NCBI RefSeq assembly: GCF_002797315.1
Contig: NZ_KZ454936.1
Location: forward strand, 557,133-621,132
Reading direction: 5' to 3'
Length of the DNA: 64,000 nucleotides
Source of the DNA: Bacillus sp. FJAT-44742
GTDB taxonomy: Bacteria > Bacillota > Bacilli > Bacillales > Marinococcaceae
Part shown: one piece after another, positions 17,752-26,774 of the stretch
Layout: each line of letters begins with the position of its first letter
Numbering within the stretch: the stretch's first letter is position 1
Translations under genes and position numbers: made by a program
Notes under the pieces: generated by a model
What the model saw: the letters and a program-made list of their open reading frames with translations, nothing else
Database searches by the model: none
What the model was told of the DNA's origin: nothing

Positions 17752-17810
17752 TGCTTTCCTGAACATGCGTGTTCGACATGCAGGGACTGTCCCATACCTT
17801 ACTTCGCAAT

Positions 17811-17846
17811 AAATGAGCCAGGATTAAATGTCCCGGCTCATTTTTT
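17811..17846 (+). terminator. Terminator of pbpF
   Basis: AAATGAGCC (17811-17819) pairs with GGCTCATTT and is followed by six T residues. A small GAACA/TGTTC palindrome lies before it at 17761-17774. Confidence 0.9.
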
Positions 17847-17940
17847 ATGCTATTCTGTTTGAAGGATATGGGTATTTTTTACATAAAAGGAAATAAGGAA
17901 CTTAAGATAATTGATAAATCCCTTCTTGTAAGCATAACTT

Positions 17941-17970
17941 TTTCCTATGACAAACTTGTCAGGATATAAT
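17941..17970 (+). promoter_or_regulatory. hemE promoter candidate with TGACAA-AC-TTGTCA palindrome
   Basis: A TATAAT box at 17965-17970 has a weak -35 (TTTCCT). Between them lies the perfect palindrome TGACAA (17948-17953), AC, TTGTCA (17956-17961). Its place in the promoter spacer is what is expected of a repressor operator. Confidence 0.5.
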
Positions 17971-18211
17971 GGTTTGTGCTGCGGTACAAATTTTTAATAG
18001 AACGTGGTGAAGGTAACACTACGCTGACTTTAGGGGGCAACAAACAGAATAAGGGTTTTTGTTTTCTTCTATTTTATGAACATTTTTTATTTGGACTATA
18101 CATGACAAAAGGATGGGGTTATGGTAAAAAGGGATTGGAATTTGCTCGTGTGAAACAATAATAAAGAGTACATACTGATATAACTTACTAGGAAATAAAG
18201 GAGTGCTATAT

Positions 18212-19267
18212 ATGGCGCAACAGCCAAAAAATAATACCTATTTAAAAGCTTGCCGGCAGGAAAAAGCAGCTCATACACCAGTGTGGTACATGAGGCAGGC
18301 AGGACGGTCTCAGCCCGAATACCGAAAGCTTAAAGAAAAATATTCATTATTTGAAATTACAAGGCAGCCTGAACTGTGTGCTTATGTGACGAAGCTTCCG
18401 GTTGATCAATATAACAATGATGCAGCTATTTTATATAAAGATATTATGACTCCTCTTCCTGCCATAGGGGTAGATGTAGAGATTAAATCAGGGATAGGCC
18501 CGGTAATTGATAACCCGATAAAAGGACTAGACGATGTGAAAAAGCTGGGGGAAATCAACCCGGAAGAAGACGTTCCTTATGTCCTTGATACGATTAAACT
18601 TTTAAGAGAGCAGTTATCTGTTCCCTTAATCGGCTTCAGCGGTGCGCCTTTTACTCTTGCAAGCTATATGATAGAAGGCGGCCCCTCAAAGAACTATCAT
18701 AAAACAAAGGCCTTTATGTATGCTGAGCAAGAAGCCTGGTTCGAATTGATGGATAAGCTTGGTGAAATGACAATAACTTATGTGCAGGCACAAGTGAAAG
18801 CAGGAGCCCAGGCCATCCAAATATTTGATTCCTGGGTGGGAACGCTGAATGTAGAGGACTACCGCACATTTGTAAAGCCCGTTATGAACAAGATTTTTAC
18901 AGCCATTAGAAAAGAAGGTGTACCACTGACCATGTTCGGTGTCGGTGCAAGTCATTTAATTAAAGAATGGGATGACCTTCCGCTGGATGTAATTGGTCTT
19001 GACTGGCGCCTGTCAGTAAAAGAAGCAAGGGAAATGGGTGTAACCAAGACGCTGCAAGGGAACCTTGATCCTTCCATTTTATTGGCACCTTGGGAAGTAA
19101 TCGAAGAGCATGCAAGAAAAATTTTGGAGCAAGGTTTGGAAGATGATGGGTACATCTTTAATTTAGGTCATGGCGTTTTTCCAGAAGTAAAGCCGGAAAC
19201 TTTAAAAAAGTTAACTGCATTTGTACATGAATATACTTCACAGAGAAAAAAGGAGAGAGAGGCATGA
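18212..19267 (+). CDS. hemE: Uroporphyrinogen decarboxylase
   Basis: HemE removes four carboxyl groups from uroporphyrinogen III to give coproporphyrinogen III. The N-terminus contains the active-site motif [16 protein letters not shown], followed by [17 protein letters not shown] and the C-terminal [10 protein letters not shown], all family hallmarks. I use ATG 18212, preceded by AAAGGAG at proper spacing, rather than the in-frame GTG at 18203, which lies within that site. The product is 351 residues. The stop overlaps the hemH start (ATGA), so the haem genes form an operon as in B. subtilis. Confidence 0.97.
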   Translation: MAQQPKNNTYLKACRQEKAAHTPVWYMRQAGRSQPEYRKLKEKYSLFEITRQPELCAYVTKLPVDQYNNDAAILYKDIMTPLPAIGVDVEIKSGIGPVIDNPIKGLDDVKKLGEINPEEDVPYVLDTIKLLREQLSVPLIGFSGAPFTLASYMIEGGPSKNYHKTKAFMYAEQEAWFELMDKLGEMTITYVQAQVKAGAQAIQIFDSWVGTLNVEDYRTFVKPVMNKIFTAIRKEGVPLTMFGVGASHLIKEWDDLPLDVIGLDWRLSVKEAREMGVTKTLQGNLDPSILLAPWEVIEEHARKILEQGLEDDGYIFNLGHGVFPEVKPETLKKLTAFVHEYTSQRKKEREA

Positions 19268-20202
19268 CTAGAGAAAAAATAGGGTTATTGGTCATGGCGT
19301 ATGGAACACCTAGAAGTCTTGAAGAAGTGGAGCCTTATTACACGCATATTCGCAGAGGAAGAAAACCTTCCGATGAAGCCCTTCAAGATTTGATTTCCAG
19401 GTATGAAGCGATTGGGGGAATCTCTCCTTTAGCAAAAATAACAGAAGAGCAGGCACATCGCCTTGCGGAGCGCCTAAATGAAATTCACCCAGATCAAGAA
19501 TTTATTCCTTATCTTGGCCTGAAGCATATTGACCCGTTTATTGAAGATGCTGTTGCACAAATGAAGGAAGATGGGATTGAAAAAGCCGTGAGCATTGTCC
19601 TCGCTCCTCACTTCTCCACGTTTAGTGTGAAGTCTTATAACGGACGGGCCCAGGAAGAAACAGGGAGAATCCAAGGTCCAGAGATTGCCAGTATCGAAAG
19701 CTGGTATGATCACCCCAAATTTATTCAATATTGGACAGAACAAGTTGAAAGCACTTTTGCCGAAATTGAAAATAAGGATGAGGCCGTCGTCATTTTCTCT
19801 GCGCACAGCCTTCCAGAGAAAATTATCCAGAACAATGATCCTTACCCTGAACAGCTGAGAGAAACCGCTGACTTGATTGCTGCGAGAGCTGGCATTAAGA
19901 ATTATGAAATCGGGTGGCAGAGCGAAGGGAACACTCCTGAACCATGGATTGGTCCTGATGTTCAGGATTTAACCAGGGACTTGTACAACAAACATGGGTA
20001 TACCTCTTTTGTGTATTGTCCGGTTGGGTTTGTCGCGGACCACTTAGAAGTACTGTTTGACAACGATGTGGAATGTAAGCTGGTGACTGATGAAATTGGA
20101 GCCAAGTATTATCGTCCGGACATGCCTAATGCCGAGCCGCTTTTTATAGATGCGTTGGCAGATATTGTGAGTGACAAGCTTGAAAAAGTACGGATCAATT
20201 AA
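19264..20202 (+). CDS. hemH: Coproporphyrin III ferrochelatase
   Basis: In Gram-positive bacteria this enzyme (also named CpfC) inserts iron into coproporphyrin III. The 312-residue protein shows [23 protein letters not shown] at the start, the metal-handling histidine in [10 protein letters not shown] and the glutamate in [16 protein letters not shown]. Length fits the soluble Bacillus type. It is coupled to hemE by a 4-base overlap and followed 15 nt later by hemY. Confidence 0.96.
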   Translation: MTREKIGLLVMAYGTPRSLEEVEPYYTHIRRGRKPSDEALQDLISRYEAIGGISPLAKITEEQAHRLAERLNEIHPDQEFIPYLGLKHIDPFIEDAVAQMKEDGIEKAVSIVLAPHFSTFSVKSYNGRAQEETGRIQGPEIASIESWYDHPKFIQYWTEQVESTFAEIENKDEAVVIFSAHSLPEKIIQNNDPYPEQLRETADLIAARAGIKNYEIGWQSEGNTPEPWIGPDVQDLTRDLYNKHGYTSFVYCPVGFVADHLEVLFDNDVECKLVTDEIGAKYYRPDMPNAEPLFIDALADIVSDKLEKVRIN

Positions 20203-20217
20203 AACGGGGAATGAGAT

Positions 20218-21639
20218 ATGAAAATAGCCATTATAGGTGGAGGAATTACTGGGTTATCAGCCGCTTATTACTTGCAAAAAGAAATTTTGGCCAAGAATCT
20301 GGATGCTGAGTATCATTTGTATGAAGCAGACAGCCGCTTAGGTGGAAAAATACAAACTGATTACTCGGATGGATTTATTATTGAAAAAGGACCAGATTCA
20401 TTTTTGGCACGAAAAATGAGCGCTTCCCGTCTTGCAAAAGAAGTTGGACTTGAAGGGGAGCTCCTTTACAACCAGACAGGCCAGGCATATGTGCTTAAAG
20501 AGGAAACATTGCATCCCATTCCAGGAGGGGCTGTGATGGGGATTCCGACTAAGTGGGGGCCATTTGTGAAGACCAAGCTTTTTTCTCCTCTTGGGAAGGC
20601 AAGGGCTGCCGGAGACTTAATCATCCCTAAGTCTGGTGATGGAAGCGATGATCAATCACTAGGAAAATTTTTTCGCACTCGCCTGGGTGATGAAGTGGTT
20701 GATTACTTAATTGATCCGCTTCTTTCAGGTATTTATGCCGGGAATATAGATAATTTAAGCTTAAAAGCAACTTTCCCGCAATTTGAAGAAATAGAACAGA
20801 AACATCGAAGTTTAATCCTTGGCATGAAGTCCTCAATGGCTCAGAAGGAAGAACAGCCTTCTCAGGGAAAAGCAAAAGGTAATTTTCTTTCTTTTAAAAA
20901 AGGGCTGCAATCCCTCGTTGATAGTATTGAAAATCATCTTGATGAGGATGTAGTTCATAAAAATGCGCCTATTACCCTTATTAAAAAGAAGGAAAGCGGG
21001 TATGAAATTAACTTTAAAGATCAGTCCCCAGCTTATTTTGACAGAGTCATTATCACAACCCCGCTCGACGTAGTGAAGAACATGCTGCCTGAAGATCTCC
21101 ATAATGACGATTTTATGGAAATTCCTGCAACATCAGTAGCAACAGTGGCTATGGCCTTTGACGAAGGACAGGTAAAACAGGAATTTGAAGGGACTGGCTT
21201 TGTCGTTTCGAAAAAAAGTAACTATACGATTACTGCCTGTACGTGGACTCATAAAAAATGGTCACATGTTGCTCCTAAAGGCAAAGCATTACTCAGGTGC
21301 TATGTAGGAAGAGCAGGAGAAGAAGAAATCGTTGAGAAAAGTGATGAAGAGATCCTTGAGGTTGTATTGAAAGATTTAAACAAAATCATGAACGTAGAGG
21401 GCAGGCCTTCCTTTTCCCGGATTACAAGGTGGAGGCAGTCAATGCCTCAATATGAAGTCGGACACAAGCAGAAACTTAAAAAAATGAGGGAACTCCTTGA
21501 TAAGGAAATGCCGGGTATACATTTGGCCGGGGCTTCTTATGAAGGGCTTGGTCTTCCTGATTGCATTACTCAAGGGGAAAAAGCAGTACACAAAGTTCTT
21601 TCTTCTGTTCCCGAAAAACCTATGGCTGTTTCTAAATAA
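20218..21639 (+). CDS. hemY: Coproporphyrinogen III oxidase HemY (CgoX)
   Basis: This FAD flavoprotein oxidises coproporphyrinogen III to coproporphyrin III, the step before HemH in the Gram-positive pathway. The dinucleotide-binding motif GGGITGLSAAYYL starts at residue 7, with the second FAD contact LYEADSRLGGKIQT and C-terminal GASYEGLGLPDCI. It is 473 residues, as usual. The gene closes the hemEHY operon before a strong terminator. A TetR-type gene follows hemY in B. subtilis, but not here. Confidence 0.95.
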   Translation: MKIAIIGGGITGLSAAYYLQKEILAKNLDAEYHLYEADSRLGGKIQTDYSDGFIIEKGPDSFLARKMSASRLAKEVGLEGELLYNQTGQAYVLKEETLHPIPGGAVMGIPTKWGPFVKTKLFSPLGKARAAGDLIIPKSGDGSDDQSLGKFFRTRLGDEVVDYLIDPLLSGIYAGNIDNLSLKATFPQFEEIEQKHRSLILGMKSSMAQKEEQPSQGKAKGNFLSFKKGLQSLVDSIENHLDEDVVHKNAPITLIKKKESGYEINFKDQSPAYFDRVIITTPLDVVKNMLPEDLHNDDFMEIPATSVATVAMAFDEGQVKQEFEGTGFVVSKKSNYTITACTWTHKKWSHVAPKGKALLRCYVGRAGEEEIVEKSDEEILEVVLKDLNKIMNVEGRPSFSRITRWRQSMPQYEVGHKQKLKKMRELLDKEMPGIHLAGASYEGLGLPDCITQGEKAVHKVLSSVPEKPMAVSK

Positions 21640-21688
21640 AAGAAGAAGCTGCTCCTTTTACTATAAAAGAGAGCGGCTTCTTCTTTTT
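21638..21688. terminator. Bidirectional terminator after hemY
   Basis: A long stem, AAAAGAAGAAGCTGCTC with GAGCGGCTTCTTCTTTTT (one G-T pair), covers the hemY stop and serves the convergent arginase-family gene as well. Confidence 0.93.
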
Positions 21689-21697
21689 ATTCTACGC

Positions 21698-22657
21698 TTA
21701 AGCTTGATCAGGCTGGCGATTCTTTACTACACCTGCCAGCGCATAAAGCACAGCAGTCGAAACAAAGTGAGAGGAAAAGTCGTTTGTGTCCTGCTGAGGA
21801 TATACTTCTACATAGTCCATCCCGCAAAGGCCCATGCTGGCAAACTCATGTATCATAGTGACAAGTTCATAAGATGTAAGTCCGTTTCCGTCAGCCGGCC
21901 CCCCTGGATTAAAAGCATAATCTAACACATCACTGCAAATGCTCAGGTACACTTTCTCTGTCCCTTCAGAGGCAATATCATAAATTTTCTTTGAAAAGTT
22001 CTGCAGGCTGTCAGCTTCACGAATATCTTTAATCGTGAACGTTGAAGCTCCTGCTTCTTTAGCAAGCTTTCCATTTTCCGGTTTATTTCTAGGACCGTGT
22101 ATTCCAAGATGTACAAGGCTTTCATTTCTTACTCCTTCGGTTTCATACAGGCGGGCAAAGGGAGATCCGCGTCCATACAAATCGCCCCCGGAGCGGAGGT
22201 TATTATCATAATGGGCATCAAGGTGTATGATACCTACTTTGCCTTCGGTCTCCTTAGTTAAGGATTCGATAATTGGATAGGTGATGCCATGATCCCCCCC
22301 AAAAGCAATCGGAAAGGCACCGCTTTTCCATATCTCTCCGGAAAAAGATTGGATTCTTTCCATTGTTTCGTCAACTTGAGCGGGCACTACATCCACATCT
22401 CCAAGGTCGCCCATGGCAAGGTGTTCTGCCATGTCCATATGATTAAGTTCTGGCAGATAACAGCTGTATCTAGCTGAACAGAGGCGGATTACCTTAGGTG
22501 CAAGTTCACACCCTGTGTAATCCCCCCATGTGACAGCTCCTTCCCATGGCACTCCATAAAAAACTATATCCTTTTCGCTCATTTTATCCCGGTTATTAAC
22601 TAATTTTTCACTGTTTAAAAAGCAAGGAGTATTTCCATAAATTGTTTCCCCTGACAT
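21698..22657 (-). CDS. Arginase/agmatinase family protein with altered metal ligand
   Basis: The 319 residues show the ureohydrolase fold: GGDHGITYP (His123), HLDAHYDNN (Asp147, His149, Asp151) and, in place of the usual SxDxDxxDP, SICSDVLDYAFNPGGP. Members hydrolyse guanidino compounds using a two-metal centre. Here Cys241 stands where the first bridging aspartate should be, while Asp243 and the later Glu284 remain. The enzyme may use a different metal set-up or substrate, for instance formimidoylglutamate or another guanidine. There is no adjacent pathway gene to help. ATG 22657 follows AAAGGAGCC. Confidence 0.8.
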   Translation of the reverse strand: MSGETIYGNTPCFLNSEKLVNNRDKMSEKDIVFYGVPWEGAVTWGDYTGCELAPKVIRLCSARYSCYLPELNHMDMAEHLAMGDLGDVDVVPAQVDETMERIQSFSGEIWKSGAFPIAFGGDHGITYPIIESLTKETEGKVGIIHLDAHYDNNLRSGGDLYGRGSPFARLYETEGVRNESLVHLGIHGPRNKPENGKLAKEAGASTFTIKDIREADSLQNFSKKIYDIASEGTEKVYLSICSDVLDYAFNPGGPADGNGLTSYELVTMIHEFASMGLCGMDYVEVYPQQDTNDFSSHFVSTAVLYALAGVVKNRQPDQA

Positions 22658-22811
22658 AGGCGGCTCCTTTCAACATAAGTATAAGGTTAAAAATTCCCTA
22701 ATTAAAAATAATAAAACATTAAAATTCTCATGCCTTAATGATTTTGAAGCAGCTATGTCCCAGAGTGTGAATGGATAAATGTTTTTGGTTGTTCTACTAA
22801 CCGGCATTTCT

Positions 22812-22846
22812 AAAAAAAAAACGGAATCGGATAGGTCCGACTCCGC
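22812..22846 (-). terminator. Terminator of the glutamine-rich gene
   Basis: On the minus strand CGGAGTCGG pairs with CCGATTCCG (one G-T pair), followed by a run of about ten T residues. This shows the Q-rich frame upstream is a real transcription unit. Confidence 0.88.
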
Positions 22847-22861
22847 TTAACATTGCTTCAT

Positions 22862-23131
22862 TTACTGTTGAGACTGTTGAGACTGTTGAGCCTGCTGAAG
22901 CTGCTGCTGAGCCTGCTGAAGCTCTTGTTGAATTTGCTGGAACTGCTGCTGCTGGGCTTGTTGAGGCTGCTGAGCCTGCTGGGAAGCCTGTTGAAGCATT
23001 TGCTGAGCTTGCTGAAGCTGCTGTTGAGCCTGCTGAAGCTGCTGAGGATTATTCTGGGCATTTTGTACAGCTTGTTGAGCTTGCTGAATTGCTTGTTGAG
23101 CTTGTTGAGCTTGCTGGTTTTGTTGTGGCAT
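22862..23131 (-). CDS. Extremely glutamine-rich small protein
   Basis: An 89-residue frame in which 54 residues are glutamine, most of the rest being Ala, Leu, Ser and Asn. It is built from AQQ and LQQAQQ units; the block LQQAQQQLQQAQQ occurs twice. There is one glutamate and no basic residue, cysteine or signal peptide. It is backed by AGGGAGG before the ATG and by a strong terminator after the stop, so I believe it is expressed. I do not know the family. A spore-coat or other low-complexity structural role would be in keeping with the sporulation genes nearby, but that is inference. Confidence 0.75.
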   Translation of the reverse strand: MPQQNQQAQQAQQAIQQAQQAVQNAQNNPQQLQQAQQQLQQAQQMLQQASQQAQQPQQAQQQQFQQIQQELQQAQQQLQQAQQSQQSQQ

Positions 23132-23334
23132 AATGAACCTCCCTGAAAAGATAAATGGTGTAGCGATATTTATATTGTCCCCTGGCTCCTAGAATATACA
23201 TCAGTAAGCAACAGCGATATAAATCAAGGATCCGTCCTTAAAAAAGCCTCTCTGCCAATTTTTTGTTACTTTATGGTACAATATGAGTTATCTGCAATAA
23301 AAAGCTCGAAGTTTAGAGTTATAGGAGTGCAATT

Positions 23335-23877
23335 ATGGCGGAAAATAGTACAAGGGCAGTAGAAATACTAAAGCATGCGAGACATGATTGGCTGAATCAA
23401 ATACAGCTCATTCAGGGAAATATATCATTGGGCAGATATGAGCGCGTGGAAGAAATTATAAGGGGTATTGTCCAGAAGGCAAGACACGAGAGCAGACTGT
23501 CGACAATGAATGTACCAAAAGTTGCTGATTTTTTACTAACCTTCAACTGGGGAAACCATTGGTTTATCTTAGATGTAGAAGTACTGGGGGAAACAAATGA
23601 TTATGCCGGGTTTGAAGAAGACTGGTATACACTAATCACTTCTTTTACAAAGCATCTTGACAAAACAGTGAGTGAAAAGGGAGACAACCACCTTTTGGTA
23701 ACGTTCCATTTAACAGATGCCCCTTACATTGAAATGGACTTTCAAGGGGAGTTAAAGAATAAAGCTTCCATGGAAGAATGGGTGGAGCGGCAGTGGCAGC
23801 AAAAGACTTCCTGGATTCCCAAGGAAGCTGTAATAAAGAACGAAGAAGTATTAGTTTTAATGATGAATGATAAATGA
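23335..23877 (+). CDS. spo0B: Sporulation phosphotransferase Spo0B
   Basis: Spo0B relays phosphate from Spo0F to Spo0A in the sporulation phosphorelay. The 180-residue protein carries the phospho-acceptor histidine in [15 protein letters not shown] (His about 18 in this start), the helical hairpin that makes the four-helix bundle dimer, and a degenerate ATPase-like C-terminal domain. Gene order spo0B-obg-pheB-pheA matches B. subtilis, though the ribosomal protein genes normally upstream are absent. ATG follows ATAGGAGTG. Confidence 0.92.
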   Translation: MAENSTRAVEILKHARHDWLNQIQLIQGNISLGRYERVEEIIRGIVQKARHESRLSTMNVPKVADFLLTFNWGNHWFILDVEVLGETNDYAGFEEDWYTLITSFTKHLDKTVSEKGDNHLLVTFHLTDAPYIEMDFQGELKNKASMEEWVERQWQQKTSWIPKEAVIKNEEVLVLMMNDK

Positions 23878-23887
23878 GGTGACCCTA

Positions 23888-25171
23888 GTGTTTATAGATA
23901 AGGTAAAAGTCTTTGTTAAAGGTGGTGACGGCGGGAATGGAATGGTAGCTTTCCGCCGTGAGAAGTATGTACCGGAAGGCGGGCCTGCTGGCGGGAACGG
24001 TGGAAAAGGTGCTAATGTTATTTTGGAAGTGGATGAGGGATTGCGGACGCTGATGGACTTTCGTTATCAGCAGCATTTTAAAGCAGGACACGGGGAAAAT
24101 GGAAGGTCCAAAAACCAGCATGGGAAAAATGCAAAAGACCTGGTTATCAAAGTTCCCCCGGGGACAACTGTAACCGATGATGAGACAGGAGAAGTATTAG
24201 CAGATCTTCTTACTCACGGGCAGACAGCTGTAGTTGCACGCGGAGGGAGAGGAGGAAGGGGAAATTCAACCTTTGCTACTCCTGCAAATCCGGCTCCTGA
24301 AATCAGTGAAAATGGGGAACCAGGAATAGAACGATTTATAAACCTGGAGTTAAAGGTGCTTGCTGATGTGGGGCTGGTGGGTTTCCCAAGTGTAGGTAAA
24401 TCAACCCTTCTATCCGTTGTTTCAGCCGCTAAACCTAAAATCGCTGATTATCACTTTACAACGTTGAGCCCAAATCTTGGAGTAGTAGAAGCAGGTGACG
24501 GAAGAAGCTTTGTGATGGCTGACCTTCCTGGTTTAATAGAAGGAGCACATGAAGGAGTAGGTCTTGGCCACCAATTCCTTCGTCATATTGAACGGACGAG
24601 AGTTATTGTTCATGTCATTGATATGTCTGGCCTTGAGGGAAGAGATCCTTATGAAGATTTCCTTAAGATCAATGATGAGCTGAAACAATACAATATGCGA
24701 CTTCTTGAACGCCCTCAAATCATCGTAGCAAACAAAATGGACATGCCGGATAGCGAAGCTCAATTAGAATTATTCAAAGAACAGCTTACAGAAGACTACC
24801 CTGTTTTCCAAATTTCAGCCCTGACTAGACAAGGACTGAGAGAGCTGTTATTAAAGGTCGCTGACTTAATTGAACAGACCCCTGAATTTCCACTTTATGA
24901 TGAAGAAGAACAAGAGCAGCGAGTCCTTTACAAATATGAAAAAGAACAGAAACCTTTTATCGTCTCAAGGGATGATGATGGCACCTTTGTTTTGTCAGGG
25001 GCCGGTATTGAAAAACTCTTTAAGATGACAGACTTAACTCATGATGAATCTGTTCGAAGGTTCTCAAGAAAGCTTCGTAACATGGGAGTAGATGAAGCGT
25101 TAAGAGAGAGAGGAGCAAAAAACGGAGATACCGTACGTCTCCTTGATTTTGAATTTGAATTTATCGAATAG
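23888..25171 (+). CDS. obg: GTPase ObgE
   Basis: Obg is an essential GTPase associated with the 50S ribosome, stress signalling and sporulation start. The glycine-rich Obg fold (residues 1-158, with [30 protein letters not shown]-type repeats) precedes the G domain with G1 [18 protein letters not shown] and NKMD, then the OCT domain. I start it at GTG 23888, after AGGTGA, giving [12 protein letters not shown] as the normal Obg start. The upstream ATG at 23867 lies inside spo0B without a binding site. 427 residues. Confidence 0.97.
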   Translation: MFIDKVKVFVKGGDGGNGMVAFRREKYVPEGGPAGGNGGKGANVILEVDEGLRTLMDFRYQQHFKAGHGENGRSKNQHGKNAKDLVIKVPPGTTVTDDETGEVLADLLTHGQTAVVARGGRGGRGNSTFATPANPAPEISENGEPGIERFINLELKVLADVGLVGFPSVGKSTLLSVVSAAKPKIADYHFTTLSPNLGVVEAGDGRSFVMADLPGLIEGAHEGVGLGHQFLRHIERTRVIVHVIDMSGLEGRDPYEDFLKINDELKQYNMRLLERPQIIVANKMDMPDSEAQLELFKEQLTEDYPVFQISALTRQGLRELLLKVADLIEQTPEFPLYDEEEQEQRVLYKYEKEQKPFIVSRDDDGTFVLSGAGIEKLFKMTDLTHDESVRRFSRKLRNMGVDEALRERGAKNGDTVRLLDFEFEFIE

Positions 25172-25173
25172 CG

Positions 25174-25202
25174 AGAAGGCTGCTGTAAAAGCAGCCTTCT
25201 TC
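25174..25202 (+). terminator. Terminator of spo0B-obg
   Basis: AGAAGGCTGC (25174-25183) and GCAGCCTTCT (25191-25200) form a 10-bp stem with a 7-nt loop three bases after the stop. The T run is short and interrupted. Confidence 0.75.
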
Positions 25203-25236
25203 CATGTATGAGGGCCCCATATCATAACAAGAAACA

Positions 25237-25265
25237 TTGTCAAAAAAGTCATACATCTTTATAAT
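25237..25265 (+). promoter_or_regulatory. Predicted sigma-A promoter of pheB-pheA
   Basis: TTGTCA (25237-25242) and a perfect TATAAT (25260-25265) are separated by 17 nt, about 95 bp before pheB. Confidence 0.8.
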
Positions 25266-25282
25266 GAATAAACAGTTATACT

Positions 25283-25301
25283 ATTTGTCAGGATGACAAA
25301 T
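25283..25301 (+). promoter_or_regulatory. Palindromic operator candidate ATTTGTCA-GGA-TGACAAAT
   Basis: Perfect 8-bp arms with a 3-nt centre sit just downstream of the predicted pheB transcription start (near 25272). The position fits a roadblock operator. The core TTGTCA/TGACAA is shared with the hemE promoter palindrome, there with the arms in the opposite order. Confidence 0.55.
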
Positions 25302-25360
25302 GAGTAAAGACATGACTAGTCTTATTTCAAGTATTAGTAAAACGCTGGTGGTGAACAATT

Positions 25361-25810
25361 GTGGCAGATCGCATTGACCGATTTTATTTAGTAAGGCAGG
25401 ATATGCTCACTGAAGCGATGCAAAAGACATTAGATGCAAAAGCACTCTTAGAAAGCGGCAAGGAAACGAAAGTAGGAGACGCTGTCACACGGGTGGATTT
25501 GAGCAGAAGTGCGTTTTACAAATACAGGGACGCCATTTTTCCCTTTCATACGATGATAAAAGAGAAAATTATTACTCTGTCTATACATTTAGAAGACCGA
25601 TCTGGTTCCTTATCAGAGTTGTTAGGAGTAGTGGCACAAGCGAACTCTAATGTTCTTACGATAAACCAGACCATCCCACTGCAAGGGAGAGCAAATGTAA
25701 CATTAACCATAGATACTGCTGCTATAAGCATGGAGCTGCGTCAGCTTGTCTCCAAGATTAAGGAAATTGAAGCGGTGGTAAGCGTGGAAATCGTCGGTTC
25801 AGGTTCATAA
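25361..25810 (+). CDS. pheB: ACT-domain protein PheB
   Basis: PheB is a small protein with a C-terminal ACT domain, co-transcribed with prephenate dehydratase in Bacillus; its exact role is not settled. The 149-residue protein has a helix-rich N-terminus with [14 protein letters not shown] and an ACT domain starting at [23 protein letters not shown] (about residue 68). It begins with GTG after GGTGGTG. A predicted promoter and palindrome precede it. It is 44 nt upstream of pheA. Confidence 0.93.
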   Translation: MADRIDRFYLVRQDMLTEAMQKTLDAKALLESGKETKVGDAVTRVDLSRSAFYKYRDAIFPFHTMIKEKIITLSIHLEDRSGSLSELLGVVAQANSNVLTINQTIPLQGRANVTLTIDTAAISMELRQLVSKIKEIEAVVSVEIVGSGS

Positions 25811-25854
25811 GAAGAGATGACAGGAGACCTGGAAGAAAGGATTGTTGAAAGAAT

Positions 25855-26745
25855 ATGAAGACCATAGGTTATTTAGGCCCCCAAGGAACGTTTACGGAGT
25901 TGGCGGTAAAAGGGTTATTTAAAGAAGGATCCCACCTTCCGTTTTCAACTATTCCAGCGTGTATGGATGCTGTTGCAAACAAGGAAGCAGATCTTGCAGT
26001 TGTGCCTTTGGAAAATGCAATTGAGGGTTCAGTTAACTTATCCATGGATTACTTAATACACAAGCATACCCTCCCGATAATAGGAGAAATAGTTGTTCCT
26101 ATAGAACAGCATCTCCTGGTAGCCCCCTCAATGGCAGATAAATGGAAGGGATGTACAGAAATTTATTCTCATCCCCATGCCATTGCACAATGCCATGATT
26201 TTCTCAACAAAGAGCTGCCTGGGAGTGACTTGCAATATACAAATTCAACAGGAGCGGCCGCTAAAAAGGTGCTGGAAGAATCTGACCGGCCTATTGCTGC
26301 TATTGCCAATGAACTTGCAGCACAACAATACGGCCTGGTAATCGCCCAAAAAAACATTCACGACTATGTGAATAACCATACAAAGTTTGTCATTTTAAAA
26401 AGGCCAGAGACTTCGTTTCATGTTTCTTCTTCTTTAAAAACCGGTGAGAAAACAACTTTAATGGTGACGCTCCCTTCCGATTATTCAGGAGCTCTTCACC
26501 AGGTGCTTTCAGCCTTTGCATGGAGAAAGCTGAATTTATCAAAGATAGAGTCTCGCCCTATGAAAACAGGTCTGGGTAATTACTTTTTTGTGATCGATGT
26601 GGATCAGGCAATGGATGAAGTGTTAATCCCAGGAGTAGTGCAAGAGCTTGAAGCGCTCGGCTGTGGGGTAAGAGTCCTTGGGAGTTATCCCTGTTTTTCG
26701 TTACAAAACGTAGAAGAAGGTGTTAAGAACCCTGTTCCTAAATAA
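25855..26745 (+). CDS. pheA: Prephenate dehydratase
   Basis: PheA converts prephenate to phenylpyruvate for phenylalanine synthesis. The 296-residue monofunctional enzyme starts GYLGPQGTFTELA, holds the catalytic TNSTGAAAKKV-like segment and HTKFVIL, and ends with an ACT regulatory domain carrying the phenylalanine-binding ESRP motif (about residue 230). It should be feedback-inhibited through that domain. The stop codon falls in the terminator loop. Confidence 0.96.
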   Translation: MKTIGYLGPQGTFTELAVKGLFKEGSHLPFSTIPACMDAVANKEADLAVVPLENAIEGSVNLSMDYLIHKHTLPIIGEIVVPIEQHLLVAPSMADKWKGCTEIYSHPHAIAQCHDFLNKELPGSDLQYTNSTGAAAKKVLEESDRPIAAIANELAAQQYGLVIAQKNIHDYVNNHTKFVILKRPETSFHVSSSLKTGEKTTLMVTLPSDYSGALHQVLSAFAWRKLNLSKIESRPMKTGLGNYFFVIDVDQAMDEVLIPGVVQELEALGCGVRVLGSYPCFSLQNVEEGVKNPVPK

Positions 26746-26763
26746 GTGGAACAGGGTTTTTTG
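26728..26763 (+). terminator. Terminator of pheB-pheA
   Basis: AACCCTGTTCC pairs with GGAACAGGGTT over 11 bp, followed by six T residues. It overlaps the last codons of pheA. Confidence 0.93.
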
Positions 26764-26774
26764 CATGTTATTAA

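Larger units (their letters stand above)
17752..18211 (+). other. pbpF-hemE intergenic region
   Basis: About 460 bp with the pbpF terminator, a promoter-operator candidate near 17941-17970 and roughly 240 bp of leader before hemE. I see no credible gene: the one open frame (17976-18161) has no ribosome binding site and an unbacterial composition. No riboswitch class was recognised in the leader. Confidence 0.6.

Noticed and set aside
17976-18161. 61-codon frame upstream of hemE
   Set aside because: No Shine-Dalgarno sequence, unusual composition, and it fills the hemE leader.
22853-23146. Leucine-rich frame on the plus strand opposite the Q-rich gene, resembling a CRISPR- or repeat-like array
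   Set aside because: The repeats are CTG/TTG runs that arise from CAG/CAA codons of the glutamine-rich gene on the other strand. No spacers, and the plus-strand frame has no ribosome binding site.
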